DNA of 45,529 nucleotides from an uncultured Aureispira sp. (lineage in GTDB: Bacteria; Bacteroidota; Bacteroidia; Chitinophagales; Saprospiraceae): positions 1-45,529 of the forward strand of contig CAJQQM010000210.1 of assembly GCA_905480485.1 (NCBI GenBank), written 5' to 3'. Below the pieces are notes generated by a model that searched no databases, was not told the origin of the DNA, and saw only the letters and a list, made by a program, of their open reading frames with translations. The position numbers and the translations under genes are program-made. Below, piece by piece: positions 9,901 through 18,017 of this stretch (position 1 is its first letter; every line of letters begins with the position of its first letter).

Positions 9901-12033
9901 TTTAGCCCACCAAGGAGTAGAACCATATTTGAGCATAAAAACCAAAGCATCTAATTTGGAAGTAGGGGTGGATTCAACCGATAGTTCGTCTTCATTGACA
10001 GCGTCTAGCGCAAATTGAATGGTATCCTTTAGGGCAGATTCTTGCAACCGAAGGGCTTCGATATTGTTATTCAGTAGCAGTAGTTCATCTTGCAGTGCTT
10101 TGCGCTGTTGACGCAATGCTGCTTTTTCGGCAGCAGTAATTGTGCCTCTAAGGGCTTTTTTAATATCTCCCAAAAAAGAAACTAAATCTTTTTGATGCAC
10201 CAAAAACTGTGCAATAACATTTTTGGCTGCGCGCTGATAGCGATACAATCGTTTGTTAACACGTTTTATTCTGTTCTCGGCAATCGTTCCTATTTTTTCC
10301 TTTAATTTTTCTTTATCGCGCAACAAATTATCGATTTCTTTCTGAAAAACTTGCTGCAACTCAGCCATCTCTTTGTTACTCGCATCTAATTTTTTTTGCA
10401 AGGCATCTTGTTGCTGATTATCTATGCTATTTAGTTGCAACTTTAAATCTTGTTGATGTTGTGCTAGCAACTCGATTTCAAGGGGCATATCGAGGTCTTC
10501 TAAGCCTTCGATTGTTTTGTCTAAGGTAGACCGTTCTCGTTCAAGTCGTCGCAGTTCGGCTAAATCTTCTTTGCTAAAACCTACTTTTTGCTTCTGTTCT
10601 AATTTACTTATTGACCTTTGTAGTTGTCGAAACTTATTTTTTGCCGATTTGAGTGCTTTTCTATCTTCCTTTAATTTGTCTTGCAAATTGGTATCAAGCG
10701 ATTTGAGGGTTGCAGCAATAGAAGAACTTTTTTTTCTACGATTGCTTTTGTAACTTTCTTTAAGCAAAACATCTACTTCAGTCCTGCTATGCGTTGCCAA
10801 AGATTTCAGCAGCTGCCGTATCAAGCTTTTTTTGACAAGATTTACCCTTCCTTGGCGAAAAAAGTAATCAAGTACAGATTCTAGTACAATTGCCCTAATG
10901 TTATTTTTGGTTAAATTTCGTTGGATATTAGTCCGTTCTTCACTCAAAAAAGAAAATCCTTTGATACAATCCTCTATAAAGGTGACATTGTCTGCGGTAA
11001 TTGGCTCTAAAAGCTGAAGAATAGATTTAGTAGAAAATTGATAAATAAGACGCTTGGTAAAATTTTTGTTGTCGATGCGTGCCTCGACCACAGATTGCAT
11101 TTGAATCAATTCATGGTCAAGAAGCGACTGAAATAAGCCCTGAAGTGATTGAGCATTTTCGACAGATGACCAAGCCGGTATCGCCCCGTATTGCAAAAAA
11201 TAATCGATTATTTGAAAATCTTTATACTGCCCCTCGTAGCCTGCCCTAATTTTAGTAGGGGTCAGTGCTTTTATTTTTCGTCCCTGAATTTCTTTGACCA
11301 CCTGCTGATTGAATTCTTTTTCTTTGAATTCAAATTGCTTTTTTTTGCCGAATGCCAATTGGATTGCTGCAGCAAAAATGGTTTTCTCTGCTTTTGAACC
11401 AAAGCGTTTTTTTATTAAGTCTATTTGCCGCTGTGCAATTGCTGTATTTTTGCCATAGTACAATTTAAAAAGCTGCTTTAATTGTTCTAATGAAAACTGA
11501 TGATACAATCGTTCTTTGACTTTATCGTTATTGGCTAAATGATACAATCGTTTAATAAAGTCATTCGGCCTATTTACCAATAGCTCATCAATTATCTCTT
11601 TAATTGTGCCATTTGTAGGGGAAGCCCAAGCGGGATAAAGGCCTGTCTTGAGAAATGTTTCTAAAATAAAGACCTTAGAGAACCGCTTTTTCTTTCCCTT
11701 GAAGCCTACTTTTTGTTTGATGACTGTATCAACCTTTTGACGAATGACCTTTTCTGCAACTGCTTTAAATTGTTCTACGATTTTTTTTTCTAGTTCTGCA
11801 GGGTCTTTAAAAGATAGGTCTTCAATATCTACCTCAACATCATCTAATTGAATTTCAACATCTTCTAACATCAACTTATTTAAAATCTTATCCAATTCTT
11901 CCCCGAGTCTATCTTTGATAAAATACACAATGTTTTGTTGAATTTCTTCTATTTCGTCGGGGTTATCTGTTCCTTCGATTTCTAAATTAACAATATGACG
12001 TTCAATGATATGTTCTTCCTCTTTTTTGGCCAA
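6988..12033 (-). CDS. Contractile injection system tape measure protein (CIS_TMP)
   Basis: The 1681-residue product matches the eCIS/Afp14-like tape-measure family at both ends. The N-terminal domain (1-100, HIIERHIVNLEIEG, then DVEIQLDDVEVDIEDLSF) is the usual acidic opening of this family. The last ~165 residues (from about 1517, YNAGLVLLWPYLSRLFKAL, HLLQYLATGK, NELLLNKVFC, LPWGFTFINLPWL) are the conserved C-terminal domain. Between them are three copies of a module with a G-x-x-P-x-W core (about 127-190, 277-345, 698-768) and long Lys/Glu/Gln-rich coiled coils (about 440-680 and much of 1100-1500). In known eCIS this protein sets sheath length and lies in the tube lumen. A Lys-rich linker (KKSKRKKKPP) precedes the C-terminal domain. 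No other structural CIS gene is adjacent. Confidence 0.88.
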   Translation of the reverse strand: MAKKEEEHIIERHIVNLEIEGTDNPDEIEEIQQNIVYFIKDRLGEELDKILNKLMLEDVEIQLDDVEVDIEDLSFKDPAELEKKIVEQFKAVAEKVIRQKVDTVIKQKVGFKGKKKRFSKVFILETFLKTGLYPAWASPTNGTIKEIIDELLVNRPNDFIKRLYHLANNDKVKERLYHQFSLEQLKQLFKLYYGKNTAIAQRQIDLIKKRFGSKAEKTIFAAAIQLAFGKKKQFEFKEKEFNQQVVKEIQGRKIKALTPTKIRAGYEGQYKDFQIIDYFLQYGAIPAWSSVENAQSLQGLFQSLLDHELIQMQSVVEARIDNKNFTKRLIYQFSTKSILQLLEPITADNVTFIEDCIKGFSFLSEERTNIQRNLTKNNIRAIVLESVLDYFFRQGRVNLVKKSLIRQLLKSLATHSRTEVDVLLKESYKSNRRKKSSSIAATLKSLDTNLQDKLKEDRKALKSAKNKFRQLQRSISKLEQKQKVGFSKEDLAELRRLERERSTLDKTIEGLEDLDMPLEIELLAQHQQDLKLQLNSIDNQQQDALQKKLDASNKEMAELQQVFQKEIDNLLRDKEKLKEKIGTIAENRIKRVNKRLYRYQRAAKNVIAQFLVHQKDLVSFLGDIKKALRGTITAAEKAALRQQRKALQDELLLLNNNIEALRLQESALKDTIQFALDAVNEDELSVESTPTSKLDALVFMLKYGSTPWWAKDFPRQTISELFEEFSRESPDKLKGTFQQIGKYPVVWERVINQLSEGSFRQVVKNLYPTQNSVVFAMADLLDKLHFSQGFEQLKGTDRKKFKWGLLFEYLLSNKKSFSAANLYRDISLQTARLYQLAPRQLLEYSFNIIKQKKGDLQPFEAWNRLLTKDKELAAVERELIVQKRKQLEKEMGLELTDAQKLALLTEYLANGYINDKAKKFQYNNAAAFEKLLFEQIQKNKESTKTAISKLLRLANARTVLVKELSPAAFWELVYLIKPKAYLLTQRYFKDFARMYEDPNLYAEKDALLLFFNTNQQNSFEISEFLKALLMLQKQHSGRKTIGILLEWKQKILQKGGAKSSWLLSLLMLEIQVLKETQKNSTDQQVNSNLQQQMEGLAKDYTDYSKAYSAILAEENAESYGLPDKAYKLSDLDQLIAKLEEQVEQLKAVKMDALQSIEKNRKLALAKVQIKLLKQQRPPLLRAIETDLSNLQRTIDRLDQQIATEQEVAQEALEEAPKNPLSLKEQQLEMLDYITSEADSAFGKMDALLKQLSNKEQSNSRFLQGLETAILGCKDPSYQAKALKVLQPYLKNVKDIQVALKNAKIDEGQRKLLQQIGQTSPSQLWKQWDALDAYYQNNLQGLTEDVRLGQTEIYNELLRIEQQNILALARTISEGQQQLMAELTSAKTLEDLESIAQRTNRLNAFQLGEIDNLLKEARNNSAQKDLTQMRQNIRQAFVGLENERKRYAYSIHNKTRIKLLETKAEKQQEKEEKEQEKAFILDEIEKIEALEEPKEAVVKKSKRKKKPPVPQEVKEPLIIYNAGLVLLWPYLSRLFKALKYVDKKEFVSIEAQYKAIHLLQYLATGKTQAPENELLLNKVFCKFPISEPVPFGVEFLPGELKMAEGLLMGAIKNWPKMKSMSPNSFRGSFLIREGTIEETEDRWLIHVTKKPFDVLLKSLPWGFTFINLPWLQKFVSVEWKLL

Positions 12034-12201
12034 TGTTGCGATCTTTTAAGCGGTTATAATAGGTTTATAAATATACAAAAGGTTTTTATTAATTAAGGTA
12101 CTTCTTGTTATTGATGAGCTCCTAAATGTTTGATATATTTATTTATACGTTGAAAACATGTACTAGACTAAGGTTAAGATTTTTCCATCTGTAAGATGAT
12201 C

Positions 12202-12230
12202 AAAAAAAAGGCCGCTAAAAATGTAGCGAC
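12202..12230 (-). terminator. Hairpin plus T-tract in the leader of the tape-measure gene (possible attenuator)
   Basis: Read on the minus strand, a 7-bp stem with one mismatch (GTCGCTA/TAGCGGC, positions 12211-12230) is followed by eight T residues (12202-12209). It looks like an intrinsic terminator, but no minus-strand gene lies upstream of it. It sits about 170 bases before the tape-measure start codon, so it may act as a leader attenuator, or be a relic. Confidence 0.4.
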
Positions 12231-12304
12231 TATATGCCCTTAAAGCCTCTTAAATATTAGGATTAAATTGTATATTGGGACAGCATTTAGAAACGAATAA
12301 TAGC

Positions 12305-12820
12305 ATGAAATATATTTTATTAAGTACAGTTCTTTGGTTTTGTCTGACAAAAAGTAGCAAGGCACAGTACTACGATCATGCCTTAGGGTTTAGGGCAGGC
12401 ACTGCTTTTGAAGCAAGTTATAAGCGTTTTATATTTTTTGAACCGAAGATCCAACAAGCATTTGAGGGCCTTGCAGGCTTTCAGATTGATGAGGGGATGA
12501 AGTTGTTTGCCTACGACGAACCTATCAATAATGCATTTGTTATCGAGGGCCTTTGGCTCGTTCACTTAGACCTTGGCTTTAATACAAACTTTTCTGGTTT
12601 TGCCGGTGGAGGTATTTATATGGGTTTGTATGTTCAAACTGGTGTAGATGTACCTTTTTTTGGAGGCGGGTTTACACCCTGTGTCGGAGTTGAGTATACC
12701 TTTACACATTTGCCAATGAGTGTATCGATCGACTGGAAACCCTTATTAGGCTATCCGCGTTTTACCCTCGCACGTGGAGCATTGACGATCCGCTACCTGA
12801 TTCCAACATCCTGGCATTAA
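12305..12820 (+). CDS. Small outer-membrane beta-barrel-like protein
   Basis: The start chosen is the ATG at 12305, which gives a clean signal peptide (MKYILLSTVLWFCLTKSSKA, cut before QYYDH). A TTG 30 bases earlier extends the frame but spoils it. The 171-residue product alternates hydrophobic and polar residues and is rich in Gly and aromatic residues (HALGFRAGTAFEASYKRF, GFAGGGIYMGLYV). It ends with WKPLLGYPRFTLARGALTIRY, the usual last strands of short Bacteroidota outer-membrane barrels. Function is unknown. It is divergent from the tape-measure gene and 36 bases upstream of the eCIS-type ATPase on the same strand, so it is probably co-transcribed with that gene. Confidence 0.7.
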   Translation: MKYILLSTVLWFCLTKSSKAQYYDHALGFRAGTAFEASYKRFIFFEPKIQQAFEGLAGFQIDEGMKLFAYDEPINNAFVIEGLWLVHLDLGFNTNFSGFAGGGIYMGLYVQTGVDVPFFGGGFTPCVGVEYTFTHLPMSVSIDWKPLLGYPRFTLARGALTIRYLIPTSWH

Positions 12821-12856
12821 CATAATTTATAAACCAGAAGGGCTTGCCCCCTTCCA

Positions 12857-14218
12857 ATGATTTACCATCCTATGAACATTTCACCACTTGAATTAAATGC
12901 CAAATCGCTAGAAGCTGAAATGAATTGGTTGCTTATGGTCATCAAAACTCGAATGGACCTACGTTTCAATCAAAACGGAAAGTACAACAATGTATACGAT
13001 GTTCCAATGCCTGTATTTGAAGAAGCTTCGTTTTACGCAAGAATTATAAAGCATTGTTCTTTGGGCTTTAGAGAAAGAATTATTCTTGCATTAAGCATCG
13101 CACCGCATGTCAAACCACAGGTTTTAGATCGGTTTTTTCTAAAAAACAAACTCTATGATCGTATTTACACCGAATTTGGAGGTCTCAAAGGACGTTATCA
13201 CAGTGGTTTTTTGCCCACGGGTGAAACGGCAGCTTTTTTAATCGCCGGGTCTGATATACAAGAACGCATTTCATTGGTAGATTTGTTCAAACCGGAACAC
13301 TTATTTTACCGCAATAACATTCTTAAACTTGATTTGAAACAAGGGAACGAACCGCTGTTTAGCAGCGGCCTTGAAATCAGTGAAGAATACCTCAGCTTCT
13401 TAACTTCTGGAGCAGCATACAAGCCTGATTTCAGTACAAGTTTCCCCGCCAAAAGGCTATCCACAAAACTCGACTGGACCGACTTGGTACTAGACCCTAA
13501 TGTGCTTGGTGAGGTTTCCGAAGTTTCGGCCTGGCTCGAACATCAAAGCACCATCATGGATACTTGGGGCCTTTCAAGACAACTAAAGAGGGGATACCGT
13601 TCTTTGTTTTATGGCCCTCCGGGCACGGGAAAAACATTAACAGCTTGTCTCTTGGGCAAGCAAATGGGCCTAGACGTGTATCGGGTAGATTTGTCACAGG
13701 TAGTTTCCAAATTTATAGGTGAAACCGAAAAAAACATGGCCAATATTTTTGATCAAGCGGAGAATAAAAACTGGATTTTATTTTTTGATGAAGCGGATGC
13801 CTTGTTTGGCAAAAGAACGGCTACATCTGATTCAAAAGACCGGCATGCCAATCAAGAGGTGGCCTATCTCTTGCAACGAGTTGAGGATTTTGCAGGTGTC
13901 GTAATTCTGGCTACCAATCTAAAAGCAAATATGGACATTGCCTTTACAAGAAGGTTTCAATCCATCATTTATTTTCCGGCCCCCAATGTAGAACAACGAT
14001 TTCAATTGTGGGAAAACAGCTTCCGAAATGTAAAAAAAGACAAAGATGTCGATTTCTCAATAGTAGCCAACGATCATAAAATTACCGGTGGTAGTATTAT
14101 CAATGTTTTGCGCTATTGTTCTCTGAACGCGCTGCGTAGAGGAAGCGATTCGGTCTGCATGGAAGACATCACCGACGGCATCAAAAAAGAATTGCGAAAA
14201 GAAGGTAAAACCATGTAA
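12857..14218 (+). CDS. AAA+ ATPase of the contractile injection system type (Afp15-like)
   Basis: The 453-residue product has a 200-residue N-terminal region (LELNAKSLEAEMNWLLMVI, then RERIILALSIAPHVKPQVLD) seen in ATPases encoded beside eCIS tape-measure genes, followed by a CDC48/FtsH-class AAA+ module. Walker A is GPPGTGKT (253-260), Walker B ILFFDEAD (307-314), the sensor-1 region ATNLKANMD (352-360) and arginine fingers lie at FTRRFQ (363-368). All catalytic elements are present. The family partner role is assembly or remodelling of the injection particle; the mechanism is not established. An ATG at 12872 (MNISPLELN) is an equally good or better start. The divergent tape-measure gene supports the assignment. 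Confidence 0.85.
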   Translation: MIYHPMNISPLELNAKSLEAEMNWLLMVIKTRMDLRFNQNGKYNNVYDVPMPVFEEASFYARIIKHCSLGFRERIILALSIAPHVKPQVLDRFFLKNKLYDRIYTEFGGLKGRYHSGFLPTGETAAFLIAGSDIQERISLVDLFKPEHLFYRNNILKLDLKQGNEPLFSSGLEISEEYLSFLTSGAAYKPDFSTSFPAKRLSTKLDWTDLVLDPNVLGEVSEVSAWLEHQSTIMDTWGLSRQLKRGYRSLFYGPPGTGKTLTACLLGKQMGLDVYRVDLSQVVSKFIGETEKNMANIFDQAENKNWILFFDEADALFGKRTATSDSKDRHANQEVAYLLQRVEDFAGVVILATNLKANMDIAFTRRFQSIIYFPAPNVEQRFQLWENSFRNVKKDKDVDFSIVANDHKITGGSIINVLRYCSLNALRRGSDSVCMEDITDGIKKELRKEGKTM

Positions 14219-14277
14219 ACGAAAGATTTTTGTCCCTATTTTGTTAAATGTATCTTAGGGTAATCAAAAGGATAGTT

Positions 14278-14361
14278 ATGTTGAAAAATATTGCTTACAT
14301 TTCGGTTTGTTTATGGCCTTCGTTTTCGTGTTTATTTATGCATAATAATATATATCCGTGA
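14278..14361 (+). CDS. Possible 27-residue hydrophobic leader ORF
   Basis: A short ATG frame (starts MLKNIAYISVCLWPSF) fills the gap before the VWA-like gene. Its TGA stop overlaps the GTG start of that gene by four bases (GTGA). This is the geometry of translational coupling and would explain a GTG start with no Shine-Dalgarno. It may still be chance; nothing like it is recognised. Confidence 0.2.
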   Translation: MLKNIAYISVCLWPSFSCLFMHNNIYP

Positions 14362-16463
14362 ATTTATTATACATCCTTTCTGATATTACATTTCAATACT
14401 CCAATTGGTTTATACTCTTGGCCGTTCTCCTAAGTGGCCTTTATGCCTTAGGAATGTATTATAAAGATAATAGCTTTGGTGAATTATCCGCTAAATTAAA
14501 TTATCGTTTGGGTTTCTTGCGATTTGTTGCTGTTCTGATTATTTGTTTGTTATTGCTATCCCCAGTTATCAGAAGTTCTATTACTCAATCCGAACAACCA
14601 ATTGTGGTGCTTGCCCAAGACAATTCCGAATCGATTGGAAGAAACATGTCGGAAGAACAATTGAAGGATTACAAAGAAAATTATAAAGCCTTAAAGGCAA
14701 CACTAGATCAAAAGTATACGCTTAAGGAATTTTCTTTTGGCGGCACAGTCAAAGAGGGTAATAACTTTGACTTGAGCGACAAAGCCACCAATATGTCTCA
14801 GTTTATGCAAGAGATGTATGATTTATTTAGCAATCAAAATATAGGTACTATTATTTGGGCCACGGATGGAATCTACAATCAGGGTTCGAATCCTCTTTAT
14901 TTAGGAAGCAAACTTAATACGCCTATCTTCAGCATCGCACTCGGAGATACCGTCCCTAAAAAAGACCTTATTATCAAAAAGATTTACAATAACCAAATTG
15001 CATATCTTGGCGATAAATTTAATGTCCAAATAGATTTGTCTGCGATCAATTGTGGCGCCGCGTCTACCAAACTAACGGTTTCGAGCAAAGGAAAAAAACT
15101 TATAGACCAACGAATCAATATTGAAAACAATGATTTTTTTACAACGCAAGAAGTAACGCTAGAAGCTCAAAAAAGTGGTGTGCAAAAATTTACAGTTTCG
15201 GTTAGTAACATTGAAGGGGAGTCTACAAAGGCCAATAACACAAAGAATTTTTATATTGATGTTTTGGATGCACGCCAAAAAATATTACTATTAGCCGAGT
15301 CTCCACATCCTGACATTGCAGCTTTTAGAAGAACAATCGACAATAATAAAAACTACCTGGTTGAGATACGATATGCCGATGATTTCGACGAAAATGTAGC
15401 AGATTACGATTTTGTGGTCCTTCATCAGTTGCCAAGCAAACGCAATGCTGTAGCTTCGGTACTCAACAATCTTCGCCTTCAAAAAACGCCTCATTTATTT
15501 GTTGTTGGCACCTTAAGCAACCTACTGAATCTCAATCAAAGCCAATCTATTGTGAGTATAGAGGCTAGAGGCAATCAACTAAACGACGCACAAGGGGTTT
15601 TTAACCCCTCCTTCAATATCTTTACACTCGATGCAGCTATTCAGGAAATGATTCCGCAATTACCTCCTATTAGCGTCCCTTTTGCTGAATTCAAAGCCAA
15701 AGCCGACGCACATGTATTTATGAATCAGCGTATCGGGTCAATTAATACAGATTATCCACTGTGGATTGCCGGCACCGAACAGGGTATTAAAAAAGGCGTA
15801 TTGACAGGAGAGGGTATTTGGAAGTGGCGTATTTTTGATTTTGTTCAACATCAGTCGCACGAAACATTTGATGCGATGTTGGGTAAATTTATTCAATACC
15901 TTTGCACCAAAGAAGATAAACGAAAGTTTAGGGCCTTTGTAGGAAGCACCCTCTACAACGAGAATGAATCAATTTTTATAGATGCAGAACTTTACAATAG
16001 TAATTACGAGCGCATAAATAACCCCGAGGCCCGTTTGACGATTACAAATGAAAAAGGCGAAGAATTCCCTTTTACCTTTAGCAAAACTGCTTCTTCATAT
16101 GTTTTAGATGCAGGTAGGCTGGCAGAAGGTTCTTACAAATTTGAAGCGAGTACTGTTTATAATGGCGAACTCTTAAAATCGGGTGGCGCATTTAGTGTCA
16201 AATCGGTTCAATTAGAAGTTTTTGAATCGACGGCTAATCATCAACTACTTTACTTAATCAGTGCAGCAAATGGCGGCCAAGTGGTCTACCCTGAAAACCT
16301 ATCTGAATTACCGAAATACATCGAAGAAAAAGGATTTGCAAAACCTATTTTGTATGAATCCATCAAAACGCGTTCACTCATACACCTCAAATGGATTTTC
16401 TTCTTAATTTTGGGTCTTCTTGGTTTTGAATGGTTCTTACGTCGTTTCTTTGGTTCTTATTAA
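14358..16463 (+). CDS. VWA-like membrane protein
   Basis: The 701-residue product begins at a GTG; an in-frame stop lies just upstream and no earlier start is possible. Two N-terminal membrane helices (about 13-33 and 51-71) precede a von Willebrand A-like domain with the metal-site motif DNSES (88-92) and a later WATDG. The large periplasmic part (about 75-670) includes Ig-like beta segments. A final helix (WIFFLILGLLGFEWFLRRF) anchors the C-terminus. Bacteroidota carry many such BatA/VWA-like proteins of unclear role in the envelope. It is convergent with frr and separated from it by a strong terminator. Confidence 0.75.
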   Translation: MNLLYILSDITFQYSNWFILLAVLLSGLYALGMYYKDNSFGELSAKLNYRLGFLRFVAVLIICLLLLSPVIRSSITQSEQPIVVLAQDNSESIGRNMSEEQLKDYKENYKALKATLDQKYTLKEFSFGGTVKEGNNFDLSDKATNMSQFMQEMYDLFSNQNIGTIIWATDGIYNQGSNPLYLGSKLNTPIFSIALGDTVPKKDLIIKKIYNNQIAYLGDKFNVQIDLSAINCGAASTKLTVSSKGKKLIDQRINIENNDFFTTQEVTLEAQKSGVQKFTVSVSNIEGESTKANNTKNFYIDVLDARQKILLLAESPHPDIAAFRRTIDNNKNYLVEIRYADDFDENVADYDFVVLHQLPSKRNAVASVLNNLRLQKTPHLFVVGTLSNLLNLNQSQSIVSIEARGNQLNDAQGVFNPSFNIFTLDAAIQEMIPQLPPISVPFAEFKAKADAHVFMNQRIGSINTDYPLWIAGTEQGIKKGVLTGEGIWKWRIFDFVQHQSHETFDAMLGKFIQYLCTKEDKRKFRAFVGSTLYNENESIFIDAELYNSNYERINNPEARLTITNEKGEEFPFTFSKTASSYVLDAGRLAEGSYKFEASTVYNGELLKSGGAFSVKSVQLEVFESTANHQLLYLISAANGGQVVYPENLSELPKYIEEKGFAKPILYESIKTRSLIHLKWIFFLILGLLGFEWFLRRFFGSY

Positions 16464-16484
16464 TTGAACTCCTTCAAAGACAAA

Positions 16485-16520
16485 AAAAAGCATCTCCAAA
16501 TCAGTTTGGAGATGCTTTTT
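16485..16520. terminator. Bidirectional intrinsic terminator between VWA-like gene and frr
   Basis: A perfect 16-bp stem (AAAAAGCATCTCCAAA and its complement) with the 4-base loop TCAG is flanked by A and T tracts. It can therefore end transcription from both convergent genes, whose stops are at 16463 and 16541. Confidence 0.92.
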
Positions 16521-16540
16521 TAACGCTGTAAAGCCTTTTC

Positions 16541-17104
16541 TTATATCTTCATTATATCTTGTTCTTTCAGTTTCATTAAGGCATCTATATCTGCACTGAA
16601 CTTATTCGTCATTGTTTGCACTTCAGCCTCTTTGTTTTTTCCCATATCTTCGGAATATCCATCTTTCACGGCTTGTTTAAGTTCGTTCATCACATCCCTC
16701 CGGGCGTTACGGATACTTACTTTGGCTTTTTCGACAAGAACTGAAACTTGTTTGATTAAATCTCTTCGTCTTTCTTCCGTCAGAATGGGTAATACTACAC
16801 GGATTATTTCACCGTCATTTTGAGGTGTCACCCCTAAGTTGGCTTGAAATATTGCCTGTTCTACAGGCGCTAACATCGTTTTTTCCCAAGGGGCAATAAT
16901 TAGTGTTCGGCCGTCTTGAGCCTTAATATTAGCAACTTGACTCAAGGGAGTCATCGAACCATAATAATCAACCTTGACACCACTAAACATATTAGGTGTT
17001 GCTTTACCGGAACGTATTCTTGAAGCTTCTTTTTTAAAGTGCTCCACAGAGTTTTGCATACTTTCTTCTGAGGCCTCTAAATACAAGGCAATTTCGTCAT
17101 CCAT
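16541..17104 (-). CDS. frr: Ribosome recycling factor
   Basis: The 187-residue product is full length for RRF, which with EF-G splits post-termination ribosomes. Family blocks are clear: HFKKEASRIRSGKATPNMF, VDYYGSMTPLSQVANI, RTLIIAPWEK, NDGEIIRVVLPILTEERR, VRNARRD-like (SIRNARRDVMNELK). It is the last gene of the minus-strand translation cluster, 109 bases after pyrH, and its end is closed by a terminator. Confidence 0.97.
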   Translation of the reverse strand: MDDEIALYLEASEESMQNSVEHFKKEASRIRSGKATPNMFSGVKVDYYGSMTPLSQVANIKAQDGRTLIIAPWEKTMLAPVEQAIFQANLGVTPQNDGEIIRVVLPILTEERRRDLIKQVSVLVEKAKVSIRNARRDVMNELKQAVKDGYSEDMGKNKEAEVQTMTNKFSADIDALMKLKEQDIMKI

Positions 17105-17213
17105 AATTCAAAATAATTTACGATCAAAGCTGTTTAATAACCTCAACAAGTTACAAACTATGTCGTTATTTTAAAAATTTACACTCTACAATTAATACAA
17201 ATTTTTTCTATGC

Positions 17214-17924
17214 TTATTTAACCAAAGTACCGATTGTTTCCCCTTGTACAATTTTTGATAAATTTTTAGGTTTTCCAATATCAAATACAATAATCGGCAT
17301 GTCATTTTCAGAACACATCGTAAAAGCGGTCATATCCATTATGTTGAGCTTAGATTTTATCACTTCCGCAAAGGAGACATTTTCGTATTTGGTCGCTAAA
17401 GGATCTTTTTCAGGGTCGGCTGTATAAATACCATCTACTCTAGTCCCTTTGAGAATTACATCTGCATTGATCTCACTCGCCCTTAGGGCTGCTGCCGAAT
17501 CGGTTGTAAAGTAAGGATTGCCTGTTCCTGCCGAGAAAATAACTACTCGTCCTTTGGTCAGGTGGGTGATTGCTCTCCTTCTGATATATGGTTCAGCAAT
17601 CTGATCCATTGCAATAGCTGTCATCAAACGCGTATAAACGCCTATTTTTTCGAGTGCACTTTGAAGTGCAAGCCCATTGATAACCGTTGCTAACATCCCC
17701 ATATAATCGCCTTGTACACGCTCAATATTTGACTCTGCTGCTTGAAGGCCTCTAAAAATATTACCTCCTCCTATTACAATAGCCAATTCCACGCCTTGTT
17801 CTACAATTGATTTTATCTCTTCTGCATAGTGATTTAGCATCTTCGGATTAATTCCATATTCATTGTCTCCCATTAGAGACTCACCACTCAATTTTAATAA
17901 TATTCTTTTGTAATGAATAGACAT
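17214..17924 (-). CDS. pyrH: UMP kinase
   Basis: The 236-residue product is a bacterial hexameric UMP kinase of the amino-acid-kinase fold, converting UMP to UDP in the cytoplasm. Signatures: [13 protein letters not shown] at the N-terminus, [26 protein letters not shown], and [18 protein letters not shown] for nucleotide binding. The pyrH-frr pairing is common in bacteria. An intrinsic terminator separates it from tsf upstream, so pyrH-frr is likely served by read-through or its own promoter. Confidence 0.97.
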   Translation of the reverse strand: MSIHYKRILLKLSGESLMGDNEYGINPKMLNHYAEEIKSIVEQGVELAIVIGGGNIFRGLQAAESNIERVQGDYMGMLATVINGLALQSALEKIGVYTRLMTAIAMDQIAEPYIRRRAITHLTKGRVVIFSAGTGNPYFTTDSAAALRASEINADVILKGTRVDGIYTADPEKDPLATKYENVSFAEVIKSKLNIMDMTAFTMCSENDMPIIVFDIGKPKNLSKIVQGETIGTLVK

Positions 17925-17982
17925 AGTAGATTGTTATAGTTGTGATATGATGCGAAAAAGGTAGATATTTTTATTTAAAAAC

Positions 17983-18017
17983 AAAAAAAAAGCGTTCTAA
18001 AAAGAACGCTTTTTTTA
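17983..18017 (-). terminator. Intrinsic terminator between tsf and pyrH
   Basis: A perfect 8-bp stem AGCGTTCT/AGAACGCT with loop AAAA (17991-18010) is flanked by A and T runs on both sides, which lengthen the stem. On the minus strand it directly follows the tsf stop codon and ends in a T-tract. Confidence 0.9.

Noticed and set aside
14883-14893. GGTTCGAATCC, a tRNA T-loop-like sequence
   Set aside because: It lies inside the VWA-like coding region and has no acceptor, D or anticodon arms around it; it simply encodes Gly-Ser-Asn-Pro.
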